The translations under genes and the position numbers were made by a program. DNA of 64,000 nucleotides from Candidatus Blautia stercorigallinarum (lineage in GTDB: Bacteria > Bacillota > Clostridia > Lachnospirales > Lachnospiraceae), in contig DXIQ01000003.1 in assembly GCA_019112785.1 (NCBI GenBank), forward strand, positions 1 to 64,000. Reading direction: 5' to 3'. The stretch's first letter is position 1. Each line of letters begins with the position of its first letter. This document shows, in pieces, positions 24,450 to 33,885 of this stretch. The notes under the pieces were generated by a model. That model did not search any database, was not told the origin of the DNA, and saw only the letters and a program-made list of their open reading frames with translations.

Positions 24450-27257
24450 ATGGTGAGACAGGAATGGAAGAAACTGCTCCATAATAAGATCCTGCTGGTG
24501 GTGATCCTTGCGGTGATCGCAATTCCAAGTATTTATACCACTTTGTTCCTGGGATCTATGTGGGATCCTTACGGAAATACAGATAAGCTTCCTGTGGCGG
24601 TGGTCAATGAAGATCAGCCGGTGGAATATCAGGGAGCCGCCTTGGACATAGGGGGAGAGCTGGTTAAAAAACTGAAAGAAGAAAAGTCTCTGGATTTTCA
24701 TTTTGTAGAGAAAAAGGAAGGAGAACAGGGACTGAAGGATGGAACTTATTATATGATGATCCGGATACCGGAGGATTTTTCCGCAAAAGCCGGAACGCTG
24801 ACCGGGGAAAAAATGGAACTTTTCTATGAGACTAATCCCGGTACCAATTATATTGCCTCTAAAATGAGCGAAACAGCCATGAAAGAGATGGAAAGTGCAG
24901 TATGCCAGGAGGTGACCAGAACCTATATTCAGGCGGTTATGGATAAAGTCCTCCAGGCAAAAGAAGGTATGGAACAGGCGGGACAGGGCGCCGGGGAGCT
25001 GGAAGAAGGCGTTGGAAAAGCAGGAGAAGGAAATGAAGCCATTACGGAGAATCTTCAGGTACTGGCAGACAGCACTCTGACTTTCCGGAATGGGACCCGG
25101 ACTTTTTCAGAAGGACTGGGCAAGTATGTTCAGGGAGTAGAAACACTGGCGGCAGGGACAGAGGAGCTGGATCAGGGAACAGCAGCCCTGGCGCAGGGAA
25201 TGGAACAGGTAAAGAAAAAAATGCCGGAACTGTCCCAGGGCGCCGATAAACTTGCTGAAGGTGCCCAGACTCTGGAAGAAGGTACCCGGGAGAATGTCCG
25301 GGGCAGTCAGGCACTGGAGGAAGGGGCCGCCCGGACCGATGAAAGTATGAAGACATTGAATCAGGGCCTTTCTGCTCTTGGGGAAGCTGCAGCCTCTCTG
25401 CCGGAGGCTGCCCGGGAACTGGAAGCAGGGACAGAGGAATTAAGGGAAAATGCGGCAGCCCTTCATAATGGGATGGAGACTCTTCAGCAGGGAACAGCTC
25501 AGTGGCAGCAGGGAGCAGAAAGTCTGGAATCCGGTCTTCAGACCATTATTGGAGAGAATGGCAGTCAGTCGGACGCTTTGTCCCAGGGGGCAGCCAGTCT
25601 CAGCCAGGGGCTGGAAGATCTTTACAACAGTCTTCCTTCTTATACAGATTCCTTATCAGAAGATGATGGATGGAGTATTTCAGAAGAAATCCAGAGGACA
25701 GATCCCTCTTATTTATATGAAGAGATCCAGCAGGCCGCAGACAGCGGAGATATAGGCAGTTTGACCGGAGCCGCCTGGGCGGCTTTGGAAGCGGCCCAGA
25801 CAAATTATCAGGGGCTGCAGGAAATGGAGGAGCAGATCTTCCTTGCAAGGGAGTCTGCAGGAGAGGCAGATCCTTCCGGTGAGGAAGGATTGAGCAGTCA
25901 GATTTCTATGCTGAAAGATCAGGCGGCCCTTCTGGCAGAGAGCACGGCTGCTTACACAGAGGGAGTGAATGAGGCAGCCAGGGGAAGCCGGGAACTTGTT
26001 TCCGGACTTCCTGAGATTACAGAAGGAATTTCCCAGGCTGCAGCAGGAAGCGGGGAGCTGGCTGCCGGGGCGGAAACTCTTTTGCAGGGAGTTTCCGGAC
26101 TTTCCCAGAAAGCCCCGGTTCTGGTACAGGGGATCCAGGAAGCGGTCCAGGGCGGGAGTCTTCTTCAGACTCAGGGAACTTCTGTGCTGGAACAGGGCGC
26201 TGAAACTCTTGCAGAAGGAGCCGAAGCCCTTTCTCAGGGAACCAGCCAGATGGCGGCGGGTACCCAGGCATTGAAGGAACAAGTGCCGGCACTTCTTAAC
26301 GGAGGGGAAGAGTTAAGTCAGGGACTTACCAGTCTGAAAGAAGGGACAGGAAGTCTGAAAGCGGGAGCTGCAGAACTGGTGGAAAACGGTCCTTCTCTTC
26401 TTTTGGGCGCCTCTCAGCTTTCCCAGGGAGGAGAACAGATCGGTCAGGGAGCCGGAAAGCTCTATGAGGGAAGCCAGGAACTGGGAGAAGGGCTGAAAAG
26501 TCTGGAACAAGGAGCCGGAACTCTTAAGAATGCCCTGGAAGAAGGGGGAATAAGCGCCGGGAACTCAATCCTGTCCGAAGAAGGGATGGATATGTTTGCT
26601 GATCCGGCAGTTACCAAGGAAACCCAGATCACAGAAGTGGAAAACAACGGCCATGCTATGGCGCCTTATATGATGTCGGTAGGACTCTGGGTAGGCTGCA
26701 TTGCTTTCAGTCTTATGTATCCTCTGACAGAATATTCCGGAAAACTCAAGTCCGGAGGGGCCTGGTGGCGGAGTAAAGCTTCTGTACTCTATCTGGTAGC
26801 TCTGCTCCAGGCAGCAGTGATGACAGGCGCTCTCTGGATCTTTGACGGCTTCCGTCCTGTCCAGCCGGGAAAGACCCTTCTTACTGCCTGTCTGGCTTCC
26901 CTGGCTTTTATGTCCATTATGTATTTTTTCACAAATCTTCTGGGAAAAGCGGGCAGTTTCCTGATGCTGGTCTTTATGGTGGTCCAGCTGGCGGGTTCTG
27001 TGGGAACTTATCCGCTGGAACTGTCCGGTTCTTTTGTGCCTTATCTTCATGACTGGGTGCCGTTTACCTATACGGTGACTGCTTTCAGGAGCACCATCAG
27101 CGGAGGAGAAAGTATAGGAAAATGCCTGCTGTTCCTGGGAGCTTTGTTCCTGGTGTTCTCCCTGATGACGGTCCTGGAATTCCAGATCCGGGCCGGAAAG
27201 ATAAAGCGGGGAAAAAGGACCTGGGTAACATGGCTGAAGGCACACGGATTAGAGTAG
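24450..27257 (+). CDS. YhgE/Pip domain membrane protein with long repeat region
   Basis: A 935-residue membrane protein of the YhgE/Pip (phage infection protein) family. One helix lies at the N-terminus (about 12-35, LLVVILAVIAIPSIYTTLFL), then an extracellular YhgE domain (to about 170), then about 550 residues of weakly periodic sequence with recurrent LxxGxxxL units (ALAQGMEQ, TLAEGAEAL and similar), then an ABC-2-like C-terminal domain with five or six helices (about 735-925). Homologues serve as phage receptors or ESX-linked secretion parts; role here is unknown. Start ATG 24450 follows aagggag; earlier GTG/ATG at 24420/24423 lack a site. Regulated probably by the divergent TetR protein. 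Confidence 0.82.
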   Translation: MVRQEWKKLLHNKILLVVILAVIAIPSIYTTLFLGSMWDPYGNTDKLPVAVVNEDQPVEYQGAALDIGGELVKKLKEEKSLDFHFVEKKEGEQGLKDGTYYMMIRIPEDFSAKAGTLTGEKMELFYETNPGTNYIASKMSETAMKEMESAVCQEVTRTYIQAVMDKVLQAKEGMEQAGQGAGELEEGVGKAGEGNEAITENLQVLADSTLTFRNGTRTFSEGLGKYVQGVETLAAGTEELDQGTAALAQGMEQVKKKMPELSQGADKLAEGAQTLEEGTRENVRGSQALEEGAARTDESMKTLNQGLSALGEAAASLPEAARELEAGTEELRENAAALHNGMETLQQGTAQWQQGAESLESGLQTIIGENGSQSDALSQGAASLSQGLEDLYNSLPSYTDSLSEDDGWSISEEIQRTDPSYLYEEIQQAADSGDIGSLTGAAWAALEAAQTNYQGLQEMEEQIFLARESAGEADPSGEEGLSSQISMLKDQAALLAESTAAYTEGVNEAARGSRELVSGLPEITEGISQAAAGSGELAAGAETLLQGVSGLSQKAPVLVQGIQEAVQGGSLLQTQGTSVLEQGAETLAEGAEALSQGTSQMAAGTQALKEQVPALLNGGEELSQGLTSLKEGTGSLKAGAAELVENGPSLLLGASQLSQGGEQIGQGAGKLYEGSQELGEGLKSLEQGAGTLKNALEEGGISAGNSILSEEGMDMFADPAVTKETQITEVENNGHAMAPYMMSVGLWVGCIAFSLMYPLTEYSGKLKSGGAWWRSKASVLYLVALLQAAVMTGALWIFDGFRPVQPGKTLLTACLASLAFMSIMYFFTNLLGKAGSFLMLVFMVVQLAGSVGTYPLELSGSFVPYLHDWVPFTYTVTAFRSTISGGESIGKCLLFLGALFLVFSLMTVLEFQIRAGKIKRGKRTWVTWLKAHGLE

Positions 27258-27296
27258 GAATAGGATTTTCACAGTTTTGGATATTTTCGGGATCAG

Positions 27297-27325
27297 TTGA
27301 GTGAGCAAAGAAGATATGCTATACT
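27297..27325 (+). promoter_or_regulatory. Sigma-A type promoter
   Basis: TTGAGT and TATACT are 17 bases apart with an extended -10 (TGC), 120 bases upstream of the acetyltransferase gene. Confidence 0.6.
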
Positions 27326-27444
27326 GATGGCAGATAAAACTGCCGGGGGACAGGGGTCTTTGGTCCGGTATCTGCCATACGCAGAGGCAGAAGATCATTA
27401 TTTTACAGGTGGGTGGGAGATGGTATCCATCTGGGGGAGGTCCT

Positions 27445-28059
27445 ATGAATTTAGAAGAAACTTTATACAGAATCCATCATGAAAAATTGTACTACTGTGA
27501 TAATGAGGAACTGATGCAGGAGCAGGGAAAATACCTGGATATGTTGTTTGCCTATAATCAGCTTCCTCCCAGCAAAGGGGAAGAGAAAAAAGCTCTTCTG
27601 AAGAAGATGTTCGGAAAGATCGGTGAAAACTGCTATATCGAAACACCTTTCCATGCCAACTGGGGTGGAAAAAATGTATATATGGGGGACCATGTATATG
27701 CGAATTTTAATCTTGTCCTGGTAGATGACGCTGCTATCGAGATCGGAGACAATGTTATGATCGGACCTAATGTGGTATTGTGTACAGGTACCCATCCGGT
27801 ATCTCCACGACTCCGGGCAAAGGAAGCCCAGTACAATAAGCCGGTGAAGGTAGGAAGCGGCGTATGGATCGGCGCCAATACTATGGTCATGCCGGGAGTT
27901 ACTATCGGAGAGAACAGCATTATCGGTGCCGGAAGTGTAGTGACAAAAGATATACCGTCCAATGTGATCGCCTTTGGAAATCCCTGTAAAGTCTACCGGG
28001 AGATCACAGAAGATGATGAGAAATATTATGATAAGGATAAATTGATCGATATAGAATAA
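27445..28059 (+). CDS. Sugar O-acetyltransferase (maltose/galactoside type)
   Basis: A 204-residue left-handed beta-helix acetyltransferase of the LacA/Maa family, which moves acetyl from acetyl-CoA to the 6-hydroxyl of sugars. The maltose-acetyltransferase N-terminal helix region (about 1-55) is followed by hexapeptide repeats (IGDNVMIGPNVVL, IGANTMVMPGVTIGENSIIG). The catalytic His lies in CTGTHPVSP (about residue 115). Length is typical. ATG 27445 follows GGGGGAGG closely, at 4 bases. Own promoter and terminator. The natural acceptor is unknown, as for most of this family. Confidence 0.9.
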   Translation: MNLEETLYRIHHEKLYYCDNEELMQEQGKYLDMLFAYNQLPPSKGEEKKALLKKMFGKIGENCYIETPFHANWGGKNVYMGDHVYANFNLVLVDDAAIEIGDNVMIGPNVVLCTGTHPVSPRLRAKEAQYNKPVKVGSGVWIGANTMVMPGVTIGENSIIGAGSVVTKDIPSNVIAFGNPCKVYREITEDDEKYYDKDKLIDIE

Positions 28060-28070
28060 GCAGAAAGAAG

Positions 28071-28107
28071 AGCCGGTTTAAACGGGATACAGCCGTTTAG
28101 ACCGGCT
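28071..28107 (+). terminator. Terminator-like hairpin
   Basis: Arms agccggt-taaacgg and ccgttta-gaccggct form a stable stem, but only a short T tract follows. Confidence 0.6.
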
Positions 28108-28149
28108 TTCACCATATAAATTTACCAAATGAGCCGAATTTTCAAAAAA

Positions 28150-28192
28150 TTAGCACTCAGGGGTTGACAGTGCTAATAACAAGTGTTATAGT
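28150..28192 (+). promoter_or_regulatory. CIRCE operator overlapping the clpB promoter
   Basis: TTAGCACTC (28150)-N9-CAGTGCTAA (28168) matches the HrcA-binding CIRCE element with one mismatch. TTGACA at 28164 and TATAGT at 28187, 17 bases apart, form a strong promoter whose -35 lies inside the operator, so HrcA binding would block RNA polymerase. This predicts heat-shock control. Confidence 0.9.
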
Positions 28193-28258
28193 AGCACTAG
28201 AACAAGAAAACCAAGTCTGTTTTACAGGCTATTTCATAAGATGATGGAGGGGATTTGT

Positions 28259-30865
28259 ATGAATATCAGTAAATTCACACAGAAATCGCTTCAGGCTGTT
28301 CAGGATTTGGAGAAGACAGCATATGAATTCGGCAACCAGGAGGTTGAACAGGAACATCTGCTCTATAACCTTCTTCACCAGGAGGACAGTCTGATCTTAA
28401 AACTGATCGAGAAAATGGAAATCCAGAAGGAACATTTCCTTGACAGGATAGAGCAGGCTTTAAATGCCAGGACAAAGGTTTCCGGAGGCCAGCCTTATAT
28501 CGGCCAGTATCTGAACAAGGCGCTGGTAACCGCAGAGGATGAGGCAAAAGCTATGGGAGATGAATATGTTTCCGTAGAGCATTTGTTCCTTGCTCTGCTG
28601 GATAACCCAAGTCCTTCTATGAAAAAAATCTGGCAGGAATATGGGATCACCAAGGAAAGATTTCTTCAGGCCCTGAGCACTGTGAGAGGAAATCAGAGGG
28701 TGACTACGGATAATCCGGAGGTAACCTATGATACTTTGAATAAATACGGGGAGGATCTGGTGGAAAAGGCCAGAGAGCAGAAGCTGGATCCTGTGATCGG
28801 CCGTGACAGCGAGATCCGGAATGTGATCCGTATCCTGTCCAGGAAGACCAAGAATAACCCGGTGCTCATCGGTGAACCTGGAGTAGGTAAGACAGCAGCC
28901 GTTGAGGGACTGGCCCAGAGGATCGTTCAGGGAGATGTGCCTGACGGTCTGAAAGATAAGAAGATTTTTGCACTGGATATGGGTGCCCTGGTAGCAGGGG
29001 CCAAATACAGAGGCGAGTTTGAGGAAAGGCTGAAAGCCGTTCTGGAAGAAGTAAAGAAAAGCGAAGGACAGATCATCCTGTTTATTGATGAGCTCCATCT
29101 GATCGTAGGGGCAGGTAAGACTGACGGTGCCATGGATGCCGGAAATATGCTGAAACCTATGCTGGCAAGAGGAGAACTTCACTGCATCGGTGCCACCACT
29201 TTGGATGAGTATCGGAAATATATTGAAAAAGACGCTGCCCTGGAACGTAGGTTCCAGCCGGTTATGGTAGATGAGCCTACTGTGGAAGACACCATTTCCA
29301 TTCTTCGTGGACTGAAGGAACGTTATGAGGTTTTCCATGGAGTAAAGATCACCGACAGCGCGCTGGTGGCCGCAGCGACTTTGTCTGACCGTTATATTTC
29401 CGACAGGTTCCTGCCGGATAAGGCCATTGACCTGGTAGATGAAGCCTGTGCCCTGATCAAGACAGAGCTGGATTCCATGCCCACAGAGCTGGATGAAATG
29501 CGCCGTAAGATCATGCAGATGGAAATTGAGGAAGCGGCCCTTAAGAAAGAAAATGACCGTCTCAGCCAAGACCGTCTGGTAGAGCTTCAGAAAGAGATGG
29601 CAGAGCTGAAAGATAAATTCAACGCTCAGAAAGCCCAGTGGGATAATGAAAAGGTTACAGTAGAACATCTGCAGAAGCTGAGAGAGCAGATCGAAGATAT
29701 GAATAATCAGATCCAGAAAGCTCAGAGAGATTATGACCTGAATGAGGCCGCAAGGCTTCAGTACGGGGAACTGCCTAAGTTACAGAAACAGCTGGAAGCA
29801 GAGGAAGAAAAGGCAAAGAATCAGGATCTGTCTATGGTCCACCAGAGCGTTACAGAGGATGAGATCGCCAGGATCATTTCCCGGTGGACCGGCATTCCTG
29901 TGGCAAAACTTACAGAAGGAGAACGTGCCAAGATCCTCCATCTGGAAGATGAGCTCCATAAACGGGTGATCGGACAGGACGAAGGCGTTTCCAAAGTAAC
30001 AGACGCTATTATCCGTTCCAAAGCCGGTATTAAAGATCCCACCAAACCTATTGGTTCTTTCCTGTTCCTTGGACCTACCGGTGTAGGTAAGACAGAACTG
30101 GCCAAGACACTGGCTGCCACCCTGTTTGATGATGAACAGAACATGGTACGTATTGATATGAGTGAGTATATGGAGAAGTATTCTGTGTCCAGACTGATCG
30201 GAGCGCCTCCGGGATATGTAGGATATGAGGAAGGGGGTCAGCTTACAGAAGCTGTAAGGAGAAAACCTTACTCTGTAGTCCTTTTTGATGAGATCGAGAA
30301 GGCTCATCCGGATGTGTTCAATGTTCTGCTCCAGGTACTGGATGACGGACGTATCACCGATTCCCAGGGAAGGACCGTAGACTTTAAGAATACTATCCTG
30401 ATCATGACTTCTAATATCGGTTCCACTTATCTGCTGGAAGGTATTGAAGATAACGGAGAGATCAAACAGGAAGCCAGAGACATGGTAGAGAAAGATCTAA
30501 GAGCCCACTTCCGTCCGGAGTTTTTGAACCGGCTGGATGAGATCATTATGTTCAAGCCTCTGACGAAAGAGAATATCGGCGGCATCGTTGACCTGCTTAT
30601 GGCAGACCTGAATAAGAGATTAAAGGATCAGGAGCTGTCTATAGAATTGACAAAAGCCGCAAAAGATTATATTATTGAGGGCGGATATGATCCTGTTTAC
30701 GGAGCCCGTCCGCTGAAGAGGTTCGTGCAGAAGAACGTAGAGACTCTTACTGCAAGGCTGATCCTTTCCGGTAATGTAAGAGCAGAGGACAGGATCATTA
30801 TAGATCTGGAAAACGGCCAGCTTACGGCTCATACAGTTTCAGTAGAGGATACTGTACAAAGCTGA
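28259..30865 (+). CDS. clpB: ClpB ATP-dependent protein disaggregase
   Basis: An 868-residue Hsp100 chaperone that threads aggregated proteins through its hexameric pore and works with DnaK. In order: Clp N-domain (about 1-145), first AAA+ module (Walker [10 protein letters not shown] near 205, Walker B LFIDELH near 275), the coiled-coil middle domain (about 405-520) that separates ClpB from ClpA/ClpC, second AAA+ module (Walker [10 protein letters not shown] near 605, pore loop GYVGYEEGG) and C-terminal domain. Length is standard. ATG 28259 is 6 bases after ggagggg; an upstream ATG (28241) is less well placed. CIRCE predicts HrcA repression. Confidence 0.97.
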   Translation: MNISKFTQKSLQAVQDLEKTAYEFGNQEVEQEHLLYNLLHQEDSLILKLIEKMEIQKEHFLDRIEQALNARTKVSGGQPYIGQYLNKALVTAEDEAKAMGDEYVSVEHLFLALLDNPSPSMKKIWQEYGITKERFLQALSTVRGNQRVTTDNPEVTYDTLNKYGEDLVEKAREQKLDPVIGRDSEIRNVIRILSRKTKNNPVLIGEPGVGKTAAVEGLAQRIVQGDVPDGLKDKKIFALDMGALVAGAKYRGEFEERLKAVLEEVKKSEGQIILFIDELHLIVGAGKTDGAMDAGNMLKPMLARGELHCIGATTLDEYRKYIEKDAALERRFQPVMVDEPTVEDTISILRGLKERYEVFHGVKITDSALVAAATLSDRYISDRFLPDKAIDLVDEACALIKTELDSMPTELDEMRRKIMQMEIEEAALKKENDRLSQDRLVELQKEMAELKDKFNAQKAQWDNEKVTVEHLQKLREQIEDMNNQIQKAQRDYDLNEAARLQYGELPKLQKQLEAEEEKAKNQDLSMVHQSVTEDEIARIISRWTGIPVAKLTEGERAKILHLEDELHKRVIGQDEGVSKVTDAIIRSKAGIKDPTKPIGSFLFLGPTGVGKTELAKTLAATLFDDEQNMVRIDMSEYMEKYSVSRLIGAPPGYVGYEEGGQLTEAVRRKPYSVVLFDEIEKAHPDVFNVLLQVLDDGRITDSQGRTVDFKNTILIMTSNIGSTYLLEGIEDNGEIKQEARDMVEKDLRAHFRPEFLNRLDEIIMFKPLTKENIGGIVDLLMADLNKRLKDQELSIELTKAAKDYIIEGGYDPVYGARPLKRFVQKNVETLTARLILSGNVRAEDRIIIDLENGQLTAHTVSVEDTVQS

Positions 30866-30920
30866 TCTTCAGGATCCTGAAAACTGGCCTGCAGTGATCC
30901 GGAATCAGAGGAGGAAGATT

Positions 30921-31094
30921 ATGATACCTAAGGACCCGGTAATGCTTTTAAGCTATGTGAATACGCAGCTTCGTGATTTTTATTCTTCCCTGTCTTCCAT
31001 GTGTGAGGACAAAGGATTAAATCCGGAGGAGATCAAGACAAAGCTGGCAGGTATTGATTACCAGTACGACAGGGCCAGAAATCAGTTTGTATAA
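30921..31094 (+). CDS. DUF4250 small protein
   Basis: A 57-residue protein beginning MIPKDPVMLLSYVNTQLRD, the typical start of DUF4250, a small cytosolic family of unknown function widespread in Clostridia. The ATG follows gaggagga. It sits 55 bases after clpB and ends in a terminator, so it may be carried partly on the clpB transcript. Confidence 0.8.
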   Translation: MIPKDPVMLLSYVNTQLRDFYSSLSSMCEDKGLNPEEIKTKLAGIDYQYDRARNQFV

Positions 31095-31104
31095 GAATAT
31101 GAAG

Positions 31105-31170
31105 AGACAGTCCCGAAACCAGGACCGGAAATTTCCGGCGGCAGTTTCGGGGCTGTCTTTTTCTTTTCCT
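31105..31170 (+). terminator. Intrinsic terminator
   Basis: Arms agacagtcccgaaac/gtttcggggctgtct enclose a small inner hairpin (ccggaaatttccgg) and are followed by tttttctttt. Confidence 0.85.
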
Positions 31171-31197
31171 TGAAAAAAACAGAGGATAGGATATACT
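31170..31197 (+). promoter_or_regulatory. Promoter of the two-component operon
   Basis: TTGAAA and TATACT are 16 bases apart, about 70 bases upstream of the response regulator gene. Confidence 0.5.
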
Positions 31198-31265
31198 GAG
31201 GATAAGAAATTAAGATCAAAAGCTAAGAGCAGAAGCTTTATATGAAGCGCAGAGGTAGAATATAA

Positions 31266-31934
31266 ATGAAAAAAATTGCTGTGGTAGAGGACGACAAAGT
31301 TCTGAGACAGGCTTTGGAAAGTCTTCTGAAAGAAAATGGATATGAGACTTTCTGTCTGGAAAAATATGATAAAGCGGAGGATGAGATCCTCTGTGCAGAG
31401 CCGGATCTGGTACTGCTGGATATCCTTCTTCCCGGGACCAACGGCCAGGAGATCCTGAGAAATTTAAGACAGAAGTCTCAGGTGCCTGTGATCATGGTCA
31501 CCAGCAGGGAAGGAGACATGGATCAGATCCTGGCTATGAGCTACGGCGCAGACGATTATATCACCAAGCCCTATAATCCTACCCTTCTTCTGCTGAAAAT
31601 GGAAGCTCTGTTCAGGCGGATCCAGCCGGGAGCTCCCCAGGAGGAAGTAGAGTACAGAGGGATCCTTCTCAATCTTCTACGCAGTACCATGACTTATCAG
31701 GGAGAAGAGAGGGTACTGTCTAAAAATGAGTTTTCTATTCTTTATTATCTGATCAAGAATCAGGGACGGATCGTATCCAGAGATGAGCTGATGGATCATC
31801 TCTGGGACTGCAACGATTTTATTGACGACAATACTCTGACTGTAAATATCAACCGGCTCAGAAAGAAACTGGAAGAGGCCGGTATCCAGGGAGCTATACA
31901 GACACGGAGAGGACAGGGGTACTTACTATTATGA
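31266..31934 (+). CDS. OmpR-family response regulator (BceR-like)
   Basis: A 222-residue response regulator. The receiver domain (1-115) has the acidic pair EDD at 8-10, phosphoacceptor Asp52 (LLDILLPGTNG) and Lys in TKPYNP near 101. The C-terminal winged helix (about 130-222) ends with the usual VNINRLRKKLEEAG and RRGQGYLL. Gene order with a short-sensor kinase, ABC ATPase and 10-helix permease matches Bce-type modules, which sense and remove peptide antibiotics such as bacitracin. It overlaps the kinase start by 4 bases. Confidence 0.9.
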   Translation: MKKIAVVEDDKVLRQALESLLKENGYETFCLEKYDKAEDEILCAEPDLVLLDILLPGTNGQEILRNLRQKSQVPVIMVTSREGDMDQILAMSYGADDYITKPYNPTLLLLKMEALFRRIQPGAPQEEVEYRGILLNLLRSTMTYQGEERVLSKNEFSILYYLIKNQGRIVSRDELMDHLWDCNDFIDDNTLTVNINRLRKKLEEAGIQGAIQTRRGQGYLLL

Positions 31935-32950
31935 AAAAAACAGATTATATAAAAGACTGTTGGAGACCGATCCTTCTCTGGCTTCTTACCGGGGGACTGA
32001 TACAGACAGTACTGTACTTTTTCCAGGTAAAGAAAGAGCTGATGATCCTTGCGGCCGGAATCCAGATCCTGGGACTTGCAGGGACGCTTTTGTGGGAGTA
32101 TATGCGAAAAAACCGGTTTTACAGGGAGTTGGAAGAAAAACTGGAAAATCTGGAGGAAAAATATCTGATCCGGGAAATGCTCAAAGCACCGGATTTTCTG
32201 GAGGGAAGGATCCTTTATGATACGGTGGATCAGATGGGAAAGGCGATGAGCGACCAGATCTTTGCCCAGCAGAGAAAAAATAACGCTTTTAAACAGTATG
32301 TGGAAGCCTGGATCCATGAGGTGAAGCTTCCTATCGCCAGTATGCGGCTTCTTCTCCATAAGGACAAAGGAGAGAATTCCAGAGTGATGAAAGAACAGGT
32401 GGCCCGGATGGATAGTTATGTAGAACAGGTCCTTTACTATCTCAGGAGCCAGGTGCCGGAGAAGGATTATGTGATCCGGGAGTATTCTCTGAAAACCGTG
32501 ACAGATCAGGTGATTTCCAGAAACCGGGACAGTCTGATCCTGAATCATATCCGGGTCCTTCAGGAGACGGAGGATATTCCCGCCCGGACAGATGAAAAAT
32601 GGCTGAGTTTTATTCTGGGTCAGATCTTAAGCAACAGTGTGAAATATAAAAAGGAGAAAGATCCCTGTATCCGTTTCTACACCCAAAGGACTTCCCGGGG
32701 GATCCTCCTGTCTGTTCGGGACAACGGCATAGGGATCTCCAAGGCTGATCTGCCCAGGATCTTTGAACACTCTTTTACAGGAGAAAACGGAAGAAAAGGG
32801 CAGAGCTCTACCGGCATGGGGCTTTACCTGTGCAGAAAGCTCTGTGACAGACTGGGACACAGGATCTGGGCAGAATCGGAGAAAGGAGAATATACGGAAA
32901 TCTTCATAGAATTCGGACAGGACAAACACACAGAAGAGTTGCTGCATTAG
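31931..32950 (+). CDS. Intramembrane-sensing histidine kinase (BceS-like)
   Basis: A 339-residue kinase with two transmembrane helices (about 13-32 and 37-56) joined by only a few residues, so it has no extracellular sensor domain. This is the mark of BceS-type kinases that read the activity of their partner permease. The H box is WIHEVKLPIASM with His129, and the ATPase domain shows N (SNSVKYKKE), G1 (DNGIG) and G2 (STGMGLYL) boxes. The terminator stem begins at its stop codon. It pairs with the upstream regulator. Confidence 0.9.
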   Translation: MKKTDYIKDCWRPILLWLLTGGLIQTVLYFFQVKKELMILAAGIQILGLAGTLLWEYMRKNRFYRELEEKLENLEEKYLIREMLKAPDFLEGRILYDTVDQMGKAMSDQIFAQQRKNNAFKQYVEAWIHEVKLPIASMRLLLHKDKGENSRVMKEQVARMDSYVEQVLYYLRSQVPEKDYVIREYSLKTVTDQVISRNRDSLILNHIRVLQETEDIPARTDEKWLSFILGQILSNSVKYKKEKDPCIRFYTQRTSRGILLSVRDNGIGISKADLPRIFEHSFTGENGRKGQSSTGMGLYLCRKLCDRLGHRIWAESEKGEYTEIFIEFGQDKHTEELLH

Positions 32951-33000
32951 TCAAAATCGGGAATATTCCTGACAGTTAACTAATGCAGCAGCTCTTTTTT
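32941..33000 (+). terminator. Terminator overlapping the end of the kinase gene
   Basis: Arms gctgcattagt (32941) and actaatgcagc (32979), then agctctttttt. The left arm contains the kinase stop codon, so the regulator/kinase transcript ends here and the transporter genes use a separate promoter (a TATAAT lies at 33061 with a weak -35). Confidence 0.8.
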
Positions 33001-33117
33001 ATCTTACACAGATGTAAGGTTTGGTAATAAAAATCCATGGCTGGGCACAGTGGTTTTTTTTATAATAGAGTCTGTAAAGAAAAGTGTCTTGCTGACAGAG
33101 AAAAAGGAGGAAGATCT

Positions 33118-33885
33118 GTGGAAAAATTACTGGACATCCAGCATATGATGAAATATTACGGAAATAAATCCAGCCTTACAAAGGCAGTGGACGATATCAG
33201 CTTTTCCGTGGAGAAAGGTGAGTTTACAGCGGTAATGGGAGCCAGCGGTTCAGGAAAGACCACCCTTTTAAACTGTATTTCCACCATTGACCGGGTAACA
33301 GGAGGCCATATCCTGGTAGAAGGAAAGGACGTGACCAGACTGAGAGGAAGAAGCCTTTCTAAATTTCGCCGGGAAAAACTGGGCTTTATTTTCCAGGATT
33401 TTAATCTCCTGGATACTTTAAATGGTTTTGACAATATTGCTCTGGCTCTTCAGATCCAGAATGAAAAGCCGGCCAGGATCCCCGGCAGGGTAGAGGATAT
33501 GGCCCAAAAGCTGAATATCCGGGAGGTGCTGAAAAAGTACCCCTATCAGATGTCCGGAGGCCAGAAACAGCGGTGCGCCTGTGCCAGGGCCATGATCACC
33601 AATCCTTCTCTGATCCTGGCAGACGAGCCAACGGGAGCATTAGACTCTCAAAGCGCAGGGATGCTCCTGGATAATCTTCAGTTTCTGAACCGGGAGCTGG
33701 GGGCTACGATACTGATGGTGACCCATGATCCTCTCTGCGCCAGTTACAGTGACCGGGTGCTGTTTTTAAAGGACGGAAAGCTGTTCCATGAGCTGAGAAA
33801 GGGAGAGGCGGACCGGAAAGGATTTTTTGACCAGATCATTCATGTCATCGCACTGCTGGGAGGTGATCTGAACCATGTTGTTTAG
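33118..33885 (+). CDS. ABC transporter ATP-binding protein (BceA-like)
   Basis: A 255-residue ATPase with Walker [10 protein letters not shown] (near 40), Q loop FQDFNLL, signature MSGGQKQR, Walker [12 protein letters not shown] and H loop VTHD. It belongs to the LolD/MacB/BceA group. The frame is open from 33037, but GTG 33118, 7 bases after AGGAGG, is the best start. It overlaps the permease start by 11 bases. Together they would form the BceAB exporter or target-release complex. Confidence 0.92.
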   Translation: MEKLLDIQHMMKYYGNKSSLTKAVDDISFSVEKGEFTAVMGASGSGKTTLLNCISTIDRVTGGHILVEGKDVTRLRGRSLSKFRREKLGFIFQDFNLLDTLNGFDNIALALQIQNEKPARIPGRVEDMAQKLNIREVLKKYPYQMSGGQKQRCACARAMITNPSLILADEPTGALDSQSAGMLLDNLQFLNRELGATILMVTHDPLCASYSDRVLFLKDGKLFHELRKGEADRKGFFDQIIHVIALLGGDLNHVV

